This document shows, in pieces, positions 46,444-58,974 of a DNA stretch of 64,000 nt (position 1 is its first letter; every line of letters starts with the position of its first letter). Below the pieces are notes generated by a model, which ran no database searches, was not told the DNA's origin, and saw nothing but the letters and a program-made list of their open reading frames with translations. Where the stretch lies: the NCBI RefSeq assembly GCF_029407905.1, contig NC_073643.1:28548001-28612000 (forward strand), written 5' to 3'. The stretch is from Bubalus kerabau. Its lineage: Eukaryota > Chordata > Mammalia > Artiodactyla > Bovidae. The position numbers were made by a program, and so were the translations under genes.

Positions 46444-47275
46444 AGCTGGTTTTAGAAAAGGCAGAGGAACCAGAGATCAAATTGCCAACATCCGCTGGAT
46501 CATCAAAAAAGCAAGAGAGTTCCAGAAAAACATCTATTTCTGCTTTATTGACTATGCCAAAGCCTTTGACTGTGTGGATCACAATAAAGTGTGGAAAATT
46601 CTGAAAGAGATGGGAATACGAGACCACCTGATCTGCGTCTTGAGAAACCTGTATGCAGGTCTGGAAGCAACAGTTAGAACTGGACATGGAACAACAGACT
46701 GATTCCAGATAGGAAAAGGAGTACGTCAAGGCTGGATATTGTCACCCTGCTTGTTTATCTTATATGCAGAGTACATCATGAGAAATGCTGGGCTGGAAGA
46801 AGCACAAGCTGGAATCAAGATTGCCGGGAGAAATATCAATACCCTCAGATATGCAGATGACACCACCCTTATGGCAGAAAGTGAAGAGGAACTAAAAAGC
46901 CTCTTGATGAAAGTGAAAGTGGAGAGTGAAAAAGTTGGCTTAAAGCTCAACATTCAGAAACCCAAGATCATGGCATCTGGTCCCATCACTTCATGGCAAA
47001 TAGATGGGGAAACAGTGGAAACAGCGTCAGACTTTAGTTTTTTGGGTTCCAAAATCACTGCAGATGGTGATTGCAGCCATGAAATTAAAAGATGCTTACT
47101 CCTCGGAAGGAAAGTTATGACCAACCTAGATAGCCTATTCAAAAGCAGAGACATTACTTTGCCAACAAAGGTTCGTCTAGTCAAGGCTATGGTTTTTCCA
47201 GTGGTCATGTATGGATGTGCGAGTTGGACTGTGAAGAAAGCTGAGCACAGAAGAATTGATGCTTTTGAAGTGTAG
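46444..47275 (+). pseudogene. BovB reverse transcriptase remnant
   Basis: The coding part shows motif A (FIDYAKAFD), then a TGA at about 46700 where other copies have TGG ('acagactgattccag'). A 178-codon open piece follows (46739-47275) with YADDTTLMAESEEEL and DCSHEIKR. It ends early at TAG in the ELWCW box. The N-terminal half and endonuclease are absent. The 184-codon minus-strand frame at 46954-47508 is its antisense. Confidence 0.88.
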
Positions 47276-47640
47276 TGTTGGAGAAGACTCTTGCGAGTCT
47301 GTTGGACTGCAAGGAGATCCAACCAGTCCATTCTAAAGGAGATCAGTCCTGGGTGTTCATTGGAAGGACCGATACTAAAGCTGAAACTCCAATACTTTGG
47401 CCACCTGATATGAAGAGTTGACTCATTGGAAAAGACTCTGATGCTGGGAGGGATTGGGGGCAGGAGGAGAAGGGGACGACAGAGGATGAGATGGCTGGAT
47501 GGCATCACTGACTCGATGGCCGTGAGTCTGAGTGAACTCCGGGAGTTGGTGATGGACAGGGAGGCCTGGCGTGCTGCGATTCATGGGGTCGCGAAGAGCC
47601 GGACATTACTGAGCGACTGAACTGAACTGAACTGAACTGA
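46444..47640 (+). mobile_element. BovB LINE, 5'-truncated, relatively young
   Basis: It starts inside the reverse transcriptase at 'cagatgttcaagctgg' and runs to a (actga)n tail ending at 47640. The word (aactga)tagttc at 46432-46443 recurs at 47635-47646. Because the tail itself ends in aactga, the true duplication is 6 to 12 bp. It is close to the copy at 14997 (one difference in the 60 bp around motif A), so both come from a recent wave. Confidence 0.93.
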
Positions 47641-47646
47641 TAGTTC

Positions 47647-49283
47647 ACAGTCAACATCACCATTACTTGCACTGACGTAGTCATTCCTGCTTTGAAAAGC
47701 CTACCTGTTTTCTTTGTTTTAAATCTACAGTTTGCTCTGGAGATTCTTCTCTGTTATCAATCAAATATTTGTAGTGAAAAAAAATTTTTTTTCTTGGTTA
47801 AATAGGCAAATAATAAGCATTAGAGTTGTGCCGTGTACAACTTGAACAACCACATATGAATATTGCATGTCCTCAGCATTTTACAATAGAAAATGATCTG
47901 CTAATGACCACCAGGTCTCTATTCATTTTATCGGAGCCACTATGCTATGCACTGCTTTCACATTCCCCTTGGCAATACTATAACTTTATGCAGAAACTGT
48001 ATAGAATATGAAAATGTTGTATTATCCCATAAGATCTTCCGAAATTGCATATTAACATATTCGTTGTTGAGCAACCTCTAGCCAAGGCTGATGATAATCA
48101 TGAGTAGCACTGACATGACCTGGTCTGGATGATGGAGTGAAAAAACTTCAAATGTTAAGCCAGTTTCTGTAGCTCTTCTGATGATGCTTTGCTGCTTTGT
48201 GAAATGGCGTGACTTACATGAAATGCTGACAGCACCATAGATTTAACTGTTATTTTAGAGCTTTTGAAAACTATCCTGTGTACTCTGAGGTACATTTAAT
48301 GATTTGTCTACTTGTGACATATACATAACTATTGTCCTCCCCCTTGAACTGTAAACACGTAGAAAATATTTAATATCCTTTTCAGCATTAACTTGTAAAT
48401 AAAATTTTGGATAACTGATTAATTGAAACATGGATCAAAGTACATGTTTTAGTTTAGCATTGATTAAGTGGGTCATTATCTTGTTATAGTAGAAGAATAT
48501 ATTTCTACAAAATGAATTATTAAATATCATTCAAATCAAACTCACAAAATACTTCAATTCACATGTAAAGGATAGAGAAATTTTGAAACACGTGAAAAAA
48601 ATTTTCTTCTATACTCTAGATTTGACAACTGAATTATTAATAATTTAAAACAATAATTTCTGAAAACCAAGCATTAAACCCATACTGCTTTTTATTTTTA
48701 TGTATAAAAATACCAACAGACATTATAATTATTTTCTTATTACATTTAGCTTTCAAAATGTCCTCAATATTATATTTGATATTAGACCCCACACATCAGA
48801 GCTGGTATCAGATTTTTAAATATTATGTTAAAATTAGAGTCGGTGGTGTATATAGTAATCAGAGGCAAAGGAGGTTACCCTGCATCCAGCTGAGTTCCAT
48901 TATATGTTTCACAAATTCTAAAAGATCAACTTCCGTTTATATAAATTCATTTTAGACAGTGAGTTTCTAAGTATTAAAAACCAAAATCCACTTTATATCA
49001 TTCCCCATTTTCTCTCCAGCATAGTGACAATATTCAGAGAAACAAAACCTTATTCTTCTGGCTACATGTTAAAGGTTTTTCTAAGTTAAGTTGCATAGTG
49101 TGGAAGATAAATTGTTCATTGAAATATAGGTATATATATATAAGGAAAGATCACACTGTCCTTTTACTTGTGACTCTTAATATGTAATCATGGCTTCTTC
49201 AATAAATACACCTGCAAATTCTTGTTCATTCTTACACATTTCATGTCTAAATGGAAAATGGCTACTCAGAAAATATATGTATA
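47647..49283. other. 1.6 kb without young repeats
   Basis: No named repeat, exon or frame of interest. As one of the longer repeat-free blocks it would be worth scoring for conservation. Confidence 0.4.
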
Positions 49284-49556
49284 AGATCTAACATTTGTCA
49301 AGTGTTTCCTATAGGTCAGGTAATTTAAGTGCTTTAAATGTGCTTTGTCATTTAATTCTCTCCAAAGCTATATAACAAATGCACTCATAGTATTCCCCAA
49401 CCCCTCTCATTTTACAGATGAGGAACGTGAAACCCAGGAATTAAAAGTTTGGCTTGTCCTATATCCCAAAATTAAAGATAATGGCACTGAGGCTTGACCT
49501 AAGTTAGTGTAACTCCAGAGTCAGCCTCTTGGCTTCATGTTATACTATCATTTGAA
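49284..49556 (+). repeat. MIR SINE relic
   Basis: 'ctaacatttgtcaagtgttt', 'ggtaatttaagtgctttaaa', 'cattttacagatgaggaacg' and 'gtgtaactccagagtcagcc' follow the whole MIR in order. Confidence 0.8.
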
Positions 49557-49576
49557 AGAACTCATATATCCCATAA

Positions 49577-50402
49577 GCTGGAATCAAGATTGCTGGGAGA
49601 AATATCAATAATCTCAGATATGCAGATCACACCACTATTTCAGCAGGAGGTGACTAAAGAGCTTCTTGATGAAAGGGAAAGAGGAGAGTGAAAAAGTTGG
49701 CTTAAAACTCAACATTCAGAAAACTAAGATCATGGCATCTGGTCCCATCACTTCATGGCAAGTAGATGGGGAAACAATGGAAACAGAGACTTTATTTTCT
49801 TGGGCTCCAAAATCACTGCAGATGATGACTGTAGCCATGAAATTAAAAGATGTTTGCTCCTTGGAAGAAAAGCTGTGATTAACATAGACAGCATATTAAA
49901 AATTAGAGACATTACTTTGCCAACAAAGGTCCATCTAGTCAATCTATGGTTTTTCCATCTATGGTTTTTCTGGTAGCCATGTATGGATGTGAGAGTTGGA
50001 CTATAAAGAAAGCTGAGCACTGAAGAATTGATGCTTTTGAACTGTGGTGTTGGAGGAGACTCTTGAGAGTCCCTTGGACTGCAAGGAGATCCAACCAGTC
50101 AATCTTAAAGGAAATCCATCCTGAATATTCATTGGAAGGACTGATGTTGAAGCTGAAACTCCAATACTTTGGCCACCTGATGTGAAGAACTGACTCATTG
50201 GAAAAGACTCTGATGCTGGGAAAGATTGGAGGTGGGAGTAGAAGGGGATGACAGAGGATGAGATAGTGGATGGCATCACAAACTCAATGGACATGAGTTT
50301 GAGTAAACTCTGGGAATTCATGATGGACAGGGAAGCCTGATGTGCTGCAGTGCACAAAGAATTAGATACAACTGAGTGACTGAGCTGAGCTGAACTGAAC
50401 TG
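49577..50402 (+). mobile_element. BovB 3' third
   Basis: From 'gctggaatcaagattgctgg' just before the YADD region (here 'tatgcagatcac', so the second Asp is changed to His) to the 'gaactgaactga' tail. A perfect 13-bp duplication, atatatcccataa, lies at 49564-49576 and 50403-50415. The frame is broken by several indels. Confidence 0.95.
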
Positions 50403-50415
50403 ATATATCCCATAA

Positions 50416-51612
50416 CATTGTCTCTTGCTTAAAAAATATGAGTGTTTTAGAATTGAGTAAGAGTTGTGAAGCCATAGACAAAGAGACACAGGTTTGATTC
50501 ACAAAAAATTTTAATATATTTTCCATGTAGAAATTGGGAGAAACCTCCACAAATTATATGTTTTAACTTAGAAATATATATAACTAGGAACAAAGGCTCA
50601 CATTAGCAATTGTATAATAGATAAGACCTAAATATAAGATGTATGGGCCTGGTTACATTATTTGTCCAGAATATACTTCATTATGAAATGTGGGTCCTTG
50701 TTGTATTAGATACTAAGGACAAAAACTCTAAATTATGGGCTTTCTGATTATTTTGGTGATTTCATTCAAATAGATTGGGATGGTACAGAGATATATCATT
50801 ACACAGAAGATACATTTCAAAATTTTTTAAAAATGCTTTCAATGCCAACTTCTTATTTCATGAAATAATGTAAATGATAATTGATGGTGACTAGACACTT
50901 TCTTTTCAGATGTTTATCAGATTTGATTTTTTTAATCTACTCATTAGCCATATTGTTGGCACAGCAGTCACAGACATTAGATCAGACACAAACTCTGGCA
51001 ACAATATGTAGTGTCCTTCATAAAATATTGTTATGCATCCAAATGCCATGTATATAAAATTGGCATAGAAAATTCACATTTTGGTATGCTAATAAAATTG
51101 ATATCCAAAGGCTCTCATTTTTATCATAAGAATGCAGTGTATATCCAGCACTTAGATAGTGGGCATGGCCAATATGCTGAAACAGTTCGTACAAGAGAAG
51201 GAATAGAAAACTCTACCAGTAAATCTAGCCAAGAAGAACTAAAGAAGGGATCTTAATCCAACCAAGTATTTGCTTTTGTTGTCTAGTGATAATTATGAGC
51301 CAAATCTTAATGTATGAAAGCTAAAAAGTCTGAAAAAAATTATGACAAGATAAAAGAAAAGAAGATGGGGGAAAGGAAGAAAATAGACCAAAGTAGGAAG
51401 AAAATAGAGGATGTAAACAGCTGGCAGTTATGGCCAGTTGAGATGTAAAGAGGCTAGTAAAAATTACTTGAATATAAAGTATGTGAAAGCAATGGTCATA
51501 AGTGGAACAACACACCATTCATTGTAGTATTTTCATGTGCTAATTAACTGCTCCTTAAAAGCTCCCCCACAAAAAATTCATTTATTTTATAATTGCCATC
51601 CAGTAATCAATG
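50416..51612. other. Unrecognised stretch
   Basis: About 1.2 kb with no named repeat. The 81-codon frame at 51011-51256 has no recognisable domain and no splice or promoter support, so I do not call it. The last bases form the BovB target repeat. Confidence 0.4.
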
Positions 51613-54600
51613 CTATTCCCCTTCATGGATCACAACCTTGTCATGGTGAAGAGGCTTGCATAACTCAATGGAGCTATGAGCCAAACTGTACAGGCCCACC
51701 AAGATGGATAGGTTTTATTGAGGAGTTCTGACACAATGTGATCCACTGGGGAAGGAAATGGCAACCCACTCCGGCATAATTGCCTGGAGAAGCTCGTGGA
51801 CAGTAAGAAAAGGCAAAAAGATATGACACCCGAAGATGAGTCCAAAGATCGGGAGATGTCCAATATGTTACTGGGAAAGAGCAGAGGACAATTACTAATA
51901 GCTCCAGAAAGAATTTAGTAGCTGGGCCAAAGGGGAAATGATGCTCAGTTGCAGATGTGTCTGGTAGTGAAAGTAAAGTCCGATGCTGCAAAGAACAATA
52001 TTGCATAGGAACCTGGAATGTTAGGTCCATGAATCAAGGTAAGTTGGATGGGTCAAGCAGGAGACAGAGAAACTGAACATCAGCATCTAATGAATTAGTG
52101 AACTAAAATGGACAGGGATGAGCGAATTTAGTTCACATGATGATTATATCTACTACTTATGGGCAAGAATCCCTTAGAAAAAATGAAATAGCCCTTAAAG
52201 TAGACACAAGAGTCTGAAATGCAGTTCTTGGGTGCAATCTCATAAACTACACAGTGATGTCAGTTTGTTTCCAAAGCAAACCATTCAACATTACAGAAAT
52301 CCAAGTTCTATGACTCAACCACTGATGCCAGAGAAGCTGCAGTTAATCAGTTCTCTGAAGACCTACATGATTTTATAGAACACCAAAAACAGTCATTTTC
52401 ATCATAGGGGATTATAATGCAAAAGTTGGAAGTCAAGAGATACCGGAATAAAAGGCAAGTTTGACCTTGGAGTACAAAATGAAGCAGGGTAAAGGCTAAG
52501 AATTTTGCCAAGAACACACTGGTAATAGCAAACACCCTTTTCCAGCAATGCAAGAGACAACTCGACACATGGACATTATCAGATGGTCAATACCAAAATC
52601 AGATTTTGTTCTTCACAGCTGAAGATGGAGTACCTCTATACAGTCAGTAAAAACAAGACCTGGAGCTGACTGTAGCTCAAAACATGAACTCCTTTTTACA
52701 AAATTCAGGCTTAAACTGAAGTAGGGAAAACCACTAGGCCATTCAGGAATGACCTAAATCGAATACCTTATGATTATACAGTGGAGGTGACAAATAGATT
52801 CAAAGGAATAGATCTGATAGACATATCAAATACATAATGTCTATGTCTCTTTAGACACATAGTGTCTATCGAACTGTGGATGGAGGTCACAGGAGGCAGT
52901 GACCTAAACCATCCCAAAGAAAAAGAAATTTAAGAAGGCAAATAGGATATCTGAGAAGGCTTTACAAATAGGTGAGGAAAGAAAAGAAGCAAAAGACAAG
53001 GGAGAAAGGCAAAGATACACCAAATTGAATGATGAGTTCCAGAGAATACCAAGGAAAACTAAGAAAACGTCAATTAACAATGCAAACAATAGAGGAAAAC
53101 AATAGAATGGGAAAGACTAGAGGTTTCTTTAAGAAAATTGGAGATATCAAGGGAATATTTCATGCAAGGATGAGCATGATAAAGGACAGAAACAATAAAG
53201 AATTAACAGAAAAAAAAAAGAGATAAGAGGTGGCAGGAATACACAGAAGAACTATACAGAAATGCTCTTAATGACCTGGATAACCACGATAGTGTAGACA
53301 GTCACTTAGAGCCAGACATCCTGGAGTATGAAGTCAAGTGGACCTTAGGAAGCATTACTTGGAACAGAGCTAGTGGAGGTGATAGAATTCCAGCTGAGCT
53401 ATTTAAAATCCTAAAAGATGATGCTGTAAAGTGCTACACTCAATATGTCAGCAAATTTGGAAAACTCAACAGTGGCCACAGAACTGGACAAAGTGAGTCT
53501 TCATTCCAACCTTGAAGAAGGGTGATGCCAAAAATGTTCATGATACAATTGTGCTCATTTCACATGCTATTAAGTTAATGCTCTAAATCCTTCAAGCTAG
53601 GTTTTAGCAGTCTGTAAACTGAGAAATTCCAGATGTATAAGCTAGGTTTCAAAGAGGCAGAGGAATCAAATATCAAATTGCCAACATTCACTGAATCATG
53701 GAGAAAGCAAGGGAATTCCAGAAAAACATCTACTTCTGCTTCATTGACTACACTAAATCCTTTGACTGTGTGGATCACACCAGAAATACTTAAAGTGAAG
53801 GGAGTACCAGACCACCTTACCTGTCTACTGAGAAACCTGTATGTGGGTCAAGCAGCAGTAGTTAGAACTGAACATGAACAACTGATAGTTCAGCACTGGG
53901 AAAGGAGTACATCAAGGATATATATTGTAATTCTGCTTGTTTAGCTTATATGTAGAGTGCATCATATGAATTGCTGGGGTAGATGAATCACAAGCTGGAA
54001 TTAAGATTGCTGGGAGAAATATAAATAGCCTCAGATATGCAGATGATAGATACCACTCTAATGGCAGAAAATGAAGAGGAACCAAAGAGCCTTTTGATGA
54101 GGGTGAAAGAGGAGAATGAAAAAGCTGGCTTAAAACTCAACATTCAGATAACTAAGATCATAGCATTCAGTCCCATCATTTCATGGCAAATAGAAGAGGA
54201 AAAAGTGGAGGCAGTGACATACTTTCTTTTCTTGGGCTCCAAAATCACTGCAGACAATGCTGCAGCCATGAAATTAGAAGATGCTTGTTTCTTGGAAAGA
54301 AAGCTATAACAAATCTAGAAAGCATACTCACAAGCAGAGACATCACTTTGCCAATAAAGGGCTGTACAGTCAAAGCTATGATTTTTCCAGTAGTCAAATA
54401 TGGATATGAGAGTTTGACCATAAAGTAGGCTCAGCACCAAAGAATTACTGCTTTTGAATACTTGTGCTGGAGAATATTCTTGAGAATTCTTTCGACTGCA
54501 AGGAGATCAAACCAGTCAATTCTAAACGAAATCAACCCTGAATATTCACTAGAAGGACTGATGCTGAAGCTGAAGCTCTGATCCTTTGACTACCTGATGC

Positions 54601-54823
54601 TAAGAGCTGAATCATTGGAAGAGACCCCAATGCTGGGAAAGACTGAGGGCAGGAGGAGAAGGGGTGACAGAGGATGAGATGGTTGGATAGCATCACTGAC
54701 TCAGTGGACATGAGTTTGAGCAAACTCCAGGAGTTGGTGAAGGACAGGGAAGTCTGGCATCTGGAGTCCATGGAGTAACAATGAGTTGGACACAACTTAG
54801 CAACTGAACAACAAATAAAACAA
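51613..54823 (+). mobile_element. BovB LINE, approximately full length, old
   Basis: 3.2 kb, the usual length for BovB, between 8-bp repeats aatcaatg at 51605-51612 and 54824-54831. It includes a 5' region ('tggatcacaaccttgtcatg', 'taactcaatggagctatgag') absent from the other copies here. Endonuclease relics follow (GDYNAKVGS-like near 52408-52435), then a Lys-rich linker, a reverse transcriptase relic and a CAA-type tail. Motif A is near 53740. YADD, near 54030, is followed by a small insertion. Divergence is much higher than in the 14997 and 46444 copies, with dozens of stops and indels. It also has about 36 bp extra at 52824-52860. Confidence 0.92.
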
Positions 54824-55402
54824 AATCAATGTTAAAGATGACCTTGATTGGGGACCAAATAAAGTCAAGTGTTTTCTACGTCTTAAGGAAGAACAAAGTA
54901 TATTACATTTAAAGAAAAAATTGCCTCTGAGTGGATGAAATTTCAAGTTGTTCCAATTAAAAAGAAAATGCCCATTTATCCAAACTTTCATTATTCTCCA
55001 GTGCCTAGTAAGTTTGGCACACCATAAAACTAATATGTCACAGTAAAACCCTGTTGCTGAGATATGGATCTCATAATGCATCATTTAGATTTTCTATAAT
55101 TTCACCAATATCCTCAATGACAAAAGGAAATTGTGTAACCTAAAATGAGAAATGTCTGCCAATAACTTCAGAAAGAAATTTTAATGGAAAGTTAGTCTTT
55201 AAAAAAATTACTTATGTTTTTATAGACCATTCATTTTATAAATGATATTATCAACACAGTAACAGAGGTGAGTAATCGAGTATCACACATTTTTTAAAAT
55301 GACATTGGCTCAACAAAGCAAAAAAGTACTACATTCTTAAATCAAAAACAGTAATGGAAAGTCCACATTTTATCTGATTTTTGAAATAGCATATCATGTA
55401 TT

Positions 55403-55626
55403 GGGGGACTTCCCCAGTGGCAGCAGTAAAGAAGCTGCCTGCAATGCAGGAGCCATAGGACGGGTTCAATCCCTGAGTCAGGAAGATCCCCTGTTGAGGG
55501 ACATGGCAACCTACTCCAATATTCTTGCCTGAAGAATCCCCATGGACAGAGGAGCCTGGTGAGTTACAGTCCCTAGGGTCGCATGGAGTCGGGACACGAC
55601 TGAAGCAACTTAGTGGGCAGGCACAC
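55403..55626 (+). mobile_element. Bov-tA SINE
   Basis: tRNA-like head ('gacttccccagtggcagcag', 'gacgggttcaatccctgag') and Bov-A body. The 10-bp duplication atcatg(t/c)att lies at 55393-55402 and 55627-55636. Confidence 0.93.
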
Positions 55627-55636
55627 ATCATGCATT

Positions 55637-56816
55637 AGAAGGTATACTTTCCATTTCACCAAAATTGATCAAAAACTTGAAAGATAGTATTCACTGGGCA
55701 TTATTTGAGGAGGATCAGAAAGAATCCTTCCCTTCCACAACACACCGAAATATGGATGAAAAACTGTGTGTTCCCTACATTTGTTTGTTTTTTAATAAAC
55801 AGTATTACTCACTGTGTCTGCATGATTTGGCATGGGACAAAAGGAAGAAGTGGTGTTATAAACAATGACCAGGAACCTGAACGATTGAAGATAGACTGAA
55901 ATCCTGAAATCCGTGATATGTACCAAACAGAAATTGAGTCATGCACTCAATTCTCTACCACCATGCCATTATCTCCAAACAAGCTGTTAAACGATCGATT
56001 GTCATAATAGTGGTGGTTGAAAATTTTAAGTCTACCTGCTAGGTATGCACAACAGAGCAATAGCTTTGCAAACATAATTGAATTTACAAAGAAAACTACA
56101 TCACTGTTATCAATCAACTTGAATACATTTTTAAAAAATCAGAGTGGTGGAGATGAACAAATTCTAAACCATGCAACAATGTATCTTTTAAAAAATATCA
56201 TGGCTTTCAAAAACCTGACTGAACTATTCTGAATGACAAAAAGAACTAAAGCAGTGGCTTTTCATTTTCCTGCAAAGAGCTTATAGAAATTATTCAGTCA
56301 TTTGAATGAAAGCTTCCACGTTTAATTGCAACAAATGGTCTCAGTCTTTTTTACCTGCTGATCATGGAACGTTCATGTGTAAACATCCAAAGAGATAATC
56401 TTTTCTATGACAGTTTTCAAATATAAGGATTTTTTTCCCCTCATTTGGGAATAATTATTTCCCTGAATAAAAGTGAAAATCCAGCTATCACTTATACAAT
56501 ATTGCATTTGCTAAAATTTAAAGCATCATTAATTATAAAACAAACTATTAATTTATGTCCCATTGAAAATATGAAAAAAGCTGCAACTTTGATGGATTAT
56601 ACATTCATATTACCTGAAATTTTCATTTAAAAATATTGCAGAGGCATTTTAGACTTAGCTAACATCTTTAACATCACTTTGTGTACACCTAAAAATGGAA
56701 ATATAAACCAAATAATTGGGGTATTTTCAAAATCTTTTCACATTCAGAGTGTAATTCTCCTGAATCCCTTTTTTACTTAGAGTCATTTATGTCCATGTTC
56801 TGTCCTATTCCCACAG
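55637..56816. other. Unrecognised stretch upstream of exon-like segment
   Basis: No named repeat. Several 60-70 codon frames (55665-55899, 56017-56232) show no domain and are treated as chance. Confidence 0.4.
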
Positions 56817-56917
56817 TACTGTCCCCTGTGCCATCGACAGCATTGGTGACACAGCATTTCTCCAGAGAGCTCCCCTGTCGTCTCCAGCTTTTCCCAGGAG
56901 CTGCTGCCACACTTGTG
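56817..56917 (+). other. Exon-like segment of unknown gene or lncRNA
   Basis: A 101-bp stretch of about 56% GC lies in DNA of much lower GC. It is preceded by a pyrimidine-rich acceptor-like 'tgtcctattcccacag' ending at 56816 and followed by a strong donor-like 'ggtaagt' from 56918. Two of three plus-strand frames are open through it (one reads TQHFSRELPCRLQLFPG). It matches no repeat I know. I do not recognise the protein, and neither transcription nor conservation is shown. It could be a coding exon, a lncRNA exon or coincidence. Confidence 0.35.
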
Positions 56918-57414
56918 GTAAGTTTTTATTCAGTGCTGTTTTGACCTTACACAGGGAATTAACCTCAGGTTTCAGACCACAACCAGGACTTATAGTCTTT
57001 CTTTAATGTGTTCATACATGGTGTGTTAAAGGCCACAGGGTAGTTGTTTTCCCATTGTGCCATCATGAATGAACTCCAAGTTGGTGCATGCACAGTAGGT
57101 GACCATGCTGACAATGAAGTTACATCCTATTGATTAAATGACACGCTCTATTTCCAGAGTCACTAAATATGTATTCGCAGCAATAAAATACAAAATTTCG
57201 TGAAGTTACCTAGAATTTATTTCATATTTTTCCAATACATTTGAAATTCAACATGAATAATTTGAGTTAAATAAATTTTTAATTGCCCCAAATATGTTTC
57301 TTTACCAGGACATAAGTTTATTTTCTTCAAAGGGGGAAAATAGTTAATCGAATATTGCATCCCATTAATACAGAATTTACTTATATATGGTACTTATGAC
57401 ATTTTCTATCTCCC

Positions 57415-57520
57415 CACACTAGCATTTTAGCCTCACTAGAAGAGGTATTTTGCCTGTTTAGTTCACTAATATATCCCTATTAACTACTTGATGAATATTT
57501 GTTGAGAAAATGGGTCGCAA
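57415..57520 (+). repeat. L2 LINE 3' end
   Basis: 'agaagaggtattttgcctgt', 'tagttcactaatatatccc' and 'tgatgaatatttgttgagaa' match the end of L2 on the plus strand. Confidence 0.65.
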
Positions 57521-57553
57521 GAATTTTGATAATTTATTTATTAGAATACATAT

Positions 57554-57745
57554 TTGTGCCATTATTCTTTCTTCATATAATTCCTTCAACATGATTCTTG
57601 TCATAGCAAAAATTGTGACTATTTGCATAAATCTTGAGGTTCTGAGGTCAGGAATGGTATCTTACTGATATCTTTTATAGGTACTTAGTGCCTATTTTGA
57701 TATAAGGCATACAATAAGGGCCCAATAAATATTTGTAGAATTCTA
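57554..57745 (+). repeat. Duplicated unit, copy A (L2-like end)
   Basis: It begins 'ttgtgccatta' and continues 'catgattcttgtcatag', 'attgtgac', 'ggttctgaggtcaggaatgg' and 'atataaggcata'. A similar block starts 682 bp downstream at 58236. Its right end 'cccaataaatatttgtagaa' looks like an L2 3' end. Confidence 0.7.
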
Positions 57746-57761
57746 AGAAGTTAGCAAAGTA

Positions 57762-57891
57762 CCCTGGAGGAGGGCATGGCAACTCACTTCAGTATTCTTG
57801 CCTGGAGAATCCCCATGGACAGAGGAACCTTGTGAGTTCATGGGGTCACAAAGAGGTGAGCATGACTGAGTGACTAAGTACAGCACAGCAC
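57762..57891 (+). mobile_element. Bov-A SINE monomer
   Basis: One Bov-A unit with a (cagca)n tail between perfect 9-bp repeats agcaaagta at 57753-57761 and 57892-57900. Confidence 0.92.
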
Positions 57892-57900
57892 AGCAAAGTA

Positions 57901-58235
57901 TTACAGTTTAGTGAAATATTATGCTAAATAATTTTAATTAGCCAAATTAAGAATTGAATTAGAGAAGAAAGGATTCACCAAGGAAACCATCATATTAAAC
58001 ATGTAACTTTACCAAAGATTCATTATCTAGACTAAGTTTTGAAATATTCAATAAGTTTCCATCATTGAATCATCCAACTACTATTGATGATGATTAATTT
58101 GTGCACATTGGATTATTACATAGTAAACTTTTAAGCAACTGTGTTTCATATTTAGAGATTTACTTCAGATAGTATTAAATACAAGAGGTGCAAATTCAAT
58201 TTAAAAGGATCTATGGTAGCTGCATATTGAAACAG
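57901..58235. other. Unrecognised spacer
   Basis: AT-rich and not similar between the two duplicated units; nothing recognised. Confidence 0.4.
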
Positions 58236-58403
58236 TTGTGCCATTACAACTTTCCTGTTTTATGCCTTCATCATGATTCTCGCCATATCATAGATTGTGA
58301 TGATTTGACTAAATCCTGAAGTTCTGAGGCCAGGAATGGTGTCTTACTGGTATGGTATCTTTTATGAGTAAGGCACTTACTGCGTGTCATGGTATAAGGC
58401 ATA
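58236..58403 (+). repeat. Duplicated unit, copy B
   Basis: Begins 'ttgtgccatta' and shows 'catgattctcgccatat', 'attgtgat', 'gttctgaggccaggaatggt' and 'ggtataaggcata', in the same order as copy A. By eye the two agree at roughly three bases in four. Confidence 0.7.
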
Positions 58404-58615
58404 ACTGTAAGCGTGTTAGTCACTCAGTAGTGTCCAACTCTTTGTGACCCCAGGGACAGTAGCCTGCCAGACTCCTCTGTCCATGGAATTTTCCAGGTAA
58501 GAATACTGGAGTGGCTAGCCATTCCTTTCTCCAGGGGATATTTCCAACCCGGGGATCAACCCTGAGTCCTGCATTTTAGGCAGATTCTTTACCATCTGAG
58601 CCACCAGGAAAGCCT
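58404..58615 (-). mobile_element. Bov-tA SINE
   Basis: Reversed Bov-tA with its tRNA head at the right ('atctgagccaccaggaaagc'). The 13-bp duplication ggtat(a/c)aggcata lies at 58391-58403 and 58616-58628, so it inserted into the end of duplicated unit B. Confidence 0.93.
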
Positions 58616-58756
58616 GGTATCAGGCATACAGTAATATAATGCAATGCATTGTTGCAGGAGTGCAACAATAAAACTAAAAACGGTAACCATAACGACAGTT
58701 CCATGAGTGGATTCAGTCTGGCCGGGACATTGTTTCTTCAATATTAGATGTTTGTG

Positions 58757-58974
58757 CTGTCTGTGCTTAGTCGTTCAGTCTTGTCTGACTCTTTAAAAGA
58801 CCTCATGGATGGTACCTTACCAGACTCTTCTATCCATGGAATTCTCCAGGCAAGAATGCTGGTACGGATAACCATTCCCTTCTCCAGGGGATTCTCCTGA
58901 TCCAGGAACTGAACCCAGGTCTCCCTCATTGCAGGTGGATTCTGTACTGTCTGAACCACCAGAGAAGCCTGGTA
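58757..58974 (-). mobile_element. Bov-tA SINE
   Basis: A second reversed Bov-tA. Its right flank, 'ggtataaggcacacagtaat', is like the right flank of the previous SINE, but no matching repeat lies on its left. Either it was duplicated with its flank or it entered a third partial copy of the unit. Confidence 0.88.

Noticed and set aside
46954..47508. 184-codon open frame on the minus strand
   Set aside because: It is exactly antisense to the BovB reverse transcriptase and 3' UTR at 46444-47640; the same frame recurs antisense to every BovB copy.
51011..51256. 81-codon open frame as a small gene
   Set aside because: No recognisable domain, no splice or promoter context, and length within chance for this base composition.
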